Assembly (NCBI GenBank): GCA_903829565.1
Contig: CAIKQM010000374.1
Coordinates: forward strand, 1 to 7,380
From: an uncultured Planctomycetota bacterium
GTDB lineage: Bacteria; Planctomycetota; UBA1135; GCA-002686595
Reading direction: 5' to 3'
DNA: 7,380 nt
The position numbers were made by a program, and so were the translations under genes. This document shows positions 7,246 through 7,380 of the stretch, one piece after another. A model generated the notes under the pieces. The model was not told the origin of the DNA, did no database searches, and saw only the letters and a program-made list of their open reading frames with translations. Every line of letters starts with the position of its first letter. The first letter of the stretch is position 1.

Positions 7246-7268
7246 GTCGCCAGCGCAGTGCTGGCGGC
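7246..7268 (+). other. Hairpin at the predicted 5' end of the sigma-54 transcript
   Basis: CGCCAGC (7248-7254) and GCTGGCG (7260-7266) form a perfect 7-bp stem with loop GCAGT. A U-G pair (7247/7267) and a G-C pair (7246/7268) extend it to 9 pairs. The outermost base is the predicted first nucleotide of the transcript, so the mRNA would begin with a blunt paired end. The ribosome-binding GGAAAGG (7269-7275) stays single-stranded just after the stem. Such 5' hairpins usually stabilise mRNA. As DNA the same palindrome could be an operator. Confidence 0.6.
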
Positions 7269-7279
7269 GGAAAGGCTCT

Positions 7280-7380
7280 ATGACAACTCAGCGACTCTTC
7301 GGTTCCGGCTCGCCGGGCGAGGGTCGAGGAACAGGGTTGGTGGCAAACGAGGCCGGTGGCCTCGCCCACGATCCCGGCGC
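7280..7380 (+). CDS. rsr: Probable TROVE/Ro60-like RNA-binding protein (Rsr type), N-terminal 33 residues only
   Basis: An open frame from ATG 7280 to the window end, with GGAAAGG ending 4 bases before the start. The visible N-terminus begins MTTQRLFGSG and reaches GLVANEAGGLAHDPGA. The NEAGG-x-A block after a short polar leader resembles the start of bacterial TROVE-domain proteins (typically VNEAGGxAY) as I recall them. TROVE proteins are Ro60 orthologues that form a ring binding misfolded RNA and Y RNAs and work with exonucleases such as PNPase. Context supports this: it is the first gene behind the sigma-54 promoter divergent from rtcR, the place held by rsr in the Salmonella rsr-yrlBA-rtcBA operon. 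With only 33 residues visible the family call depends heavily on context. An alternative is another RtcR-controlled first gene. Confidence 0.7.
   Translation, partial: MTTQRLFGSGSPGEGRGTGLVANEAGGLAHDPG

Noticed and set aside
7160..7369. A 69-codon minus-strand open frame across the divergent control region
   Set aside because: It would run through the sigma-54 promoter and the Ro60-like gene start, and its translation resembles no protein I know.

Overview
The window most likely comes from a member of the Planctomycetota, or a near relative with the same gene repertoire. This rests on three things: GC-rich DNA (roughly 60% or more by eye), a long WD40 beta-propeller protein, and a secreted cysteine-rich protein. 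The secreted protein ends in a module (CFGTSGCPCGNNGAPGNGC ... FQG ... FGDGLRCA ... WYRNATAFC ... FNLTNGYAV) that I associate mainly with exported proteins of large-genome marine planctomycetes and some myxobacteria. The placement is from memory of these families, not from a search.

Layout, left to right. (1) Positions 3-1766, plus strand: the 3' part of a WD40-repeat protein whose 5' end lies outside the window. (2) Positions 1767-1931: a gap with no convincing gene or terminator. (3) Positions 1932-3788, plus strand: an exported protein with a signal peptide, three related beta-rich repeats and the C-terminal cysteine-rich module. (4) Positions 3801-3837: a strong hairpin between convergent genes. 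Its T-tract lies on the minus-strand side, so it terminates the aminopeptidase transcript. (5) Positions 5408-3858, minus strand: a complete M17 (leucyl) aminopeptidase with every metal and catalytic residue present. (6) Positions 7077-5500, minus strand: RtcR, the sigma-54 activator with an N-terminal CARF domain that controls RNA-repair operons. (7) Positions 7078-7279: a divergent control region with a near-consensus sigma-54 (-24/-12) promoter firing rightward, a candidate rtcR promoter firing leftward, and a perfect hairpin placed where the sigma-54 transcript should begin. (8) Positions 7280-7380, plus strand: the first 33 codons of a gene whose N-terminus resembles TROVE/Ro60-like (Rsr) proteins. 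It is cut by the window end.

The right-hand third is the notable part. RtcR, a divergent sigma-54 promoter and an apparent Ro60-like first gene together reproduce the control logic of the enterobacterial rsr-yrlBA-rtcBA RNA-repair operon, here in a planctomycete-like genome. The predicted logic is that the RtcR CARF domain senses damaged RNA ends, its AAA+ domain remodels sigma-54 holoenzyme at 7220-7235, and transcription of the Ro60-like gene and whatever follows begins near 7246. RtcB, RtcA, archease or Y-RNA genes, if present, lie beyond position 7380 and cannot be seen. The left two thirds hold ordinary accessory or housekeeping genes with no visible functional link to RNA repair.
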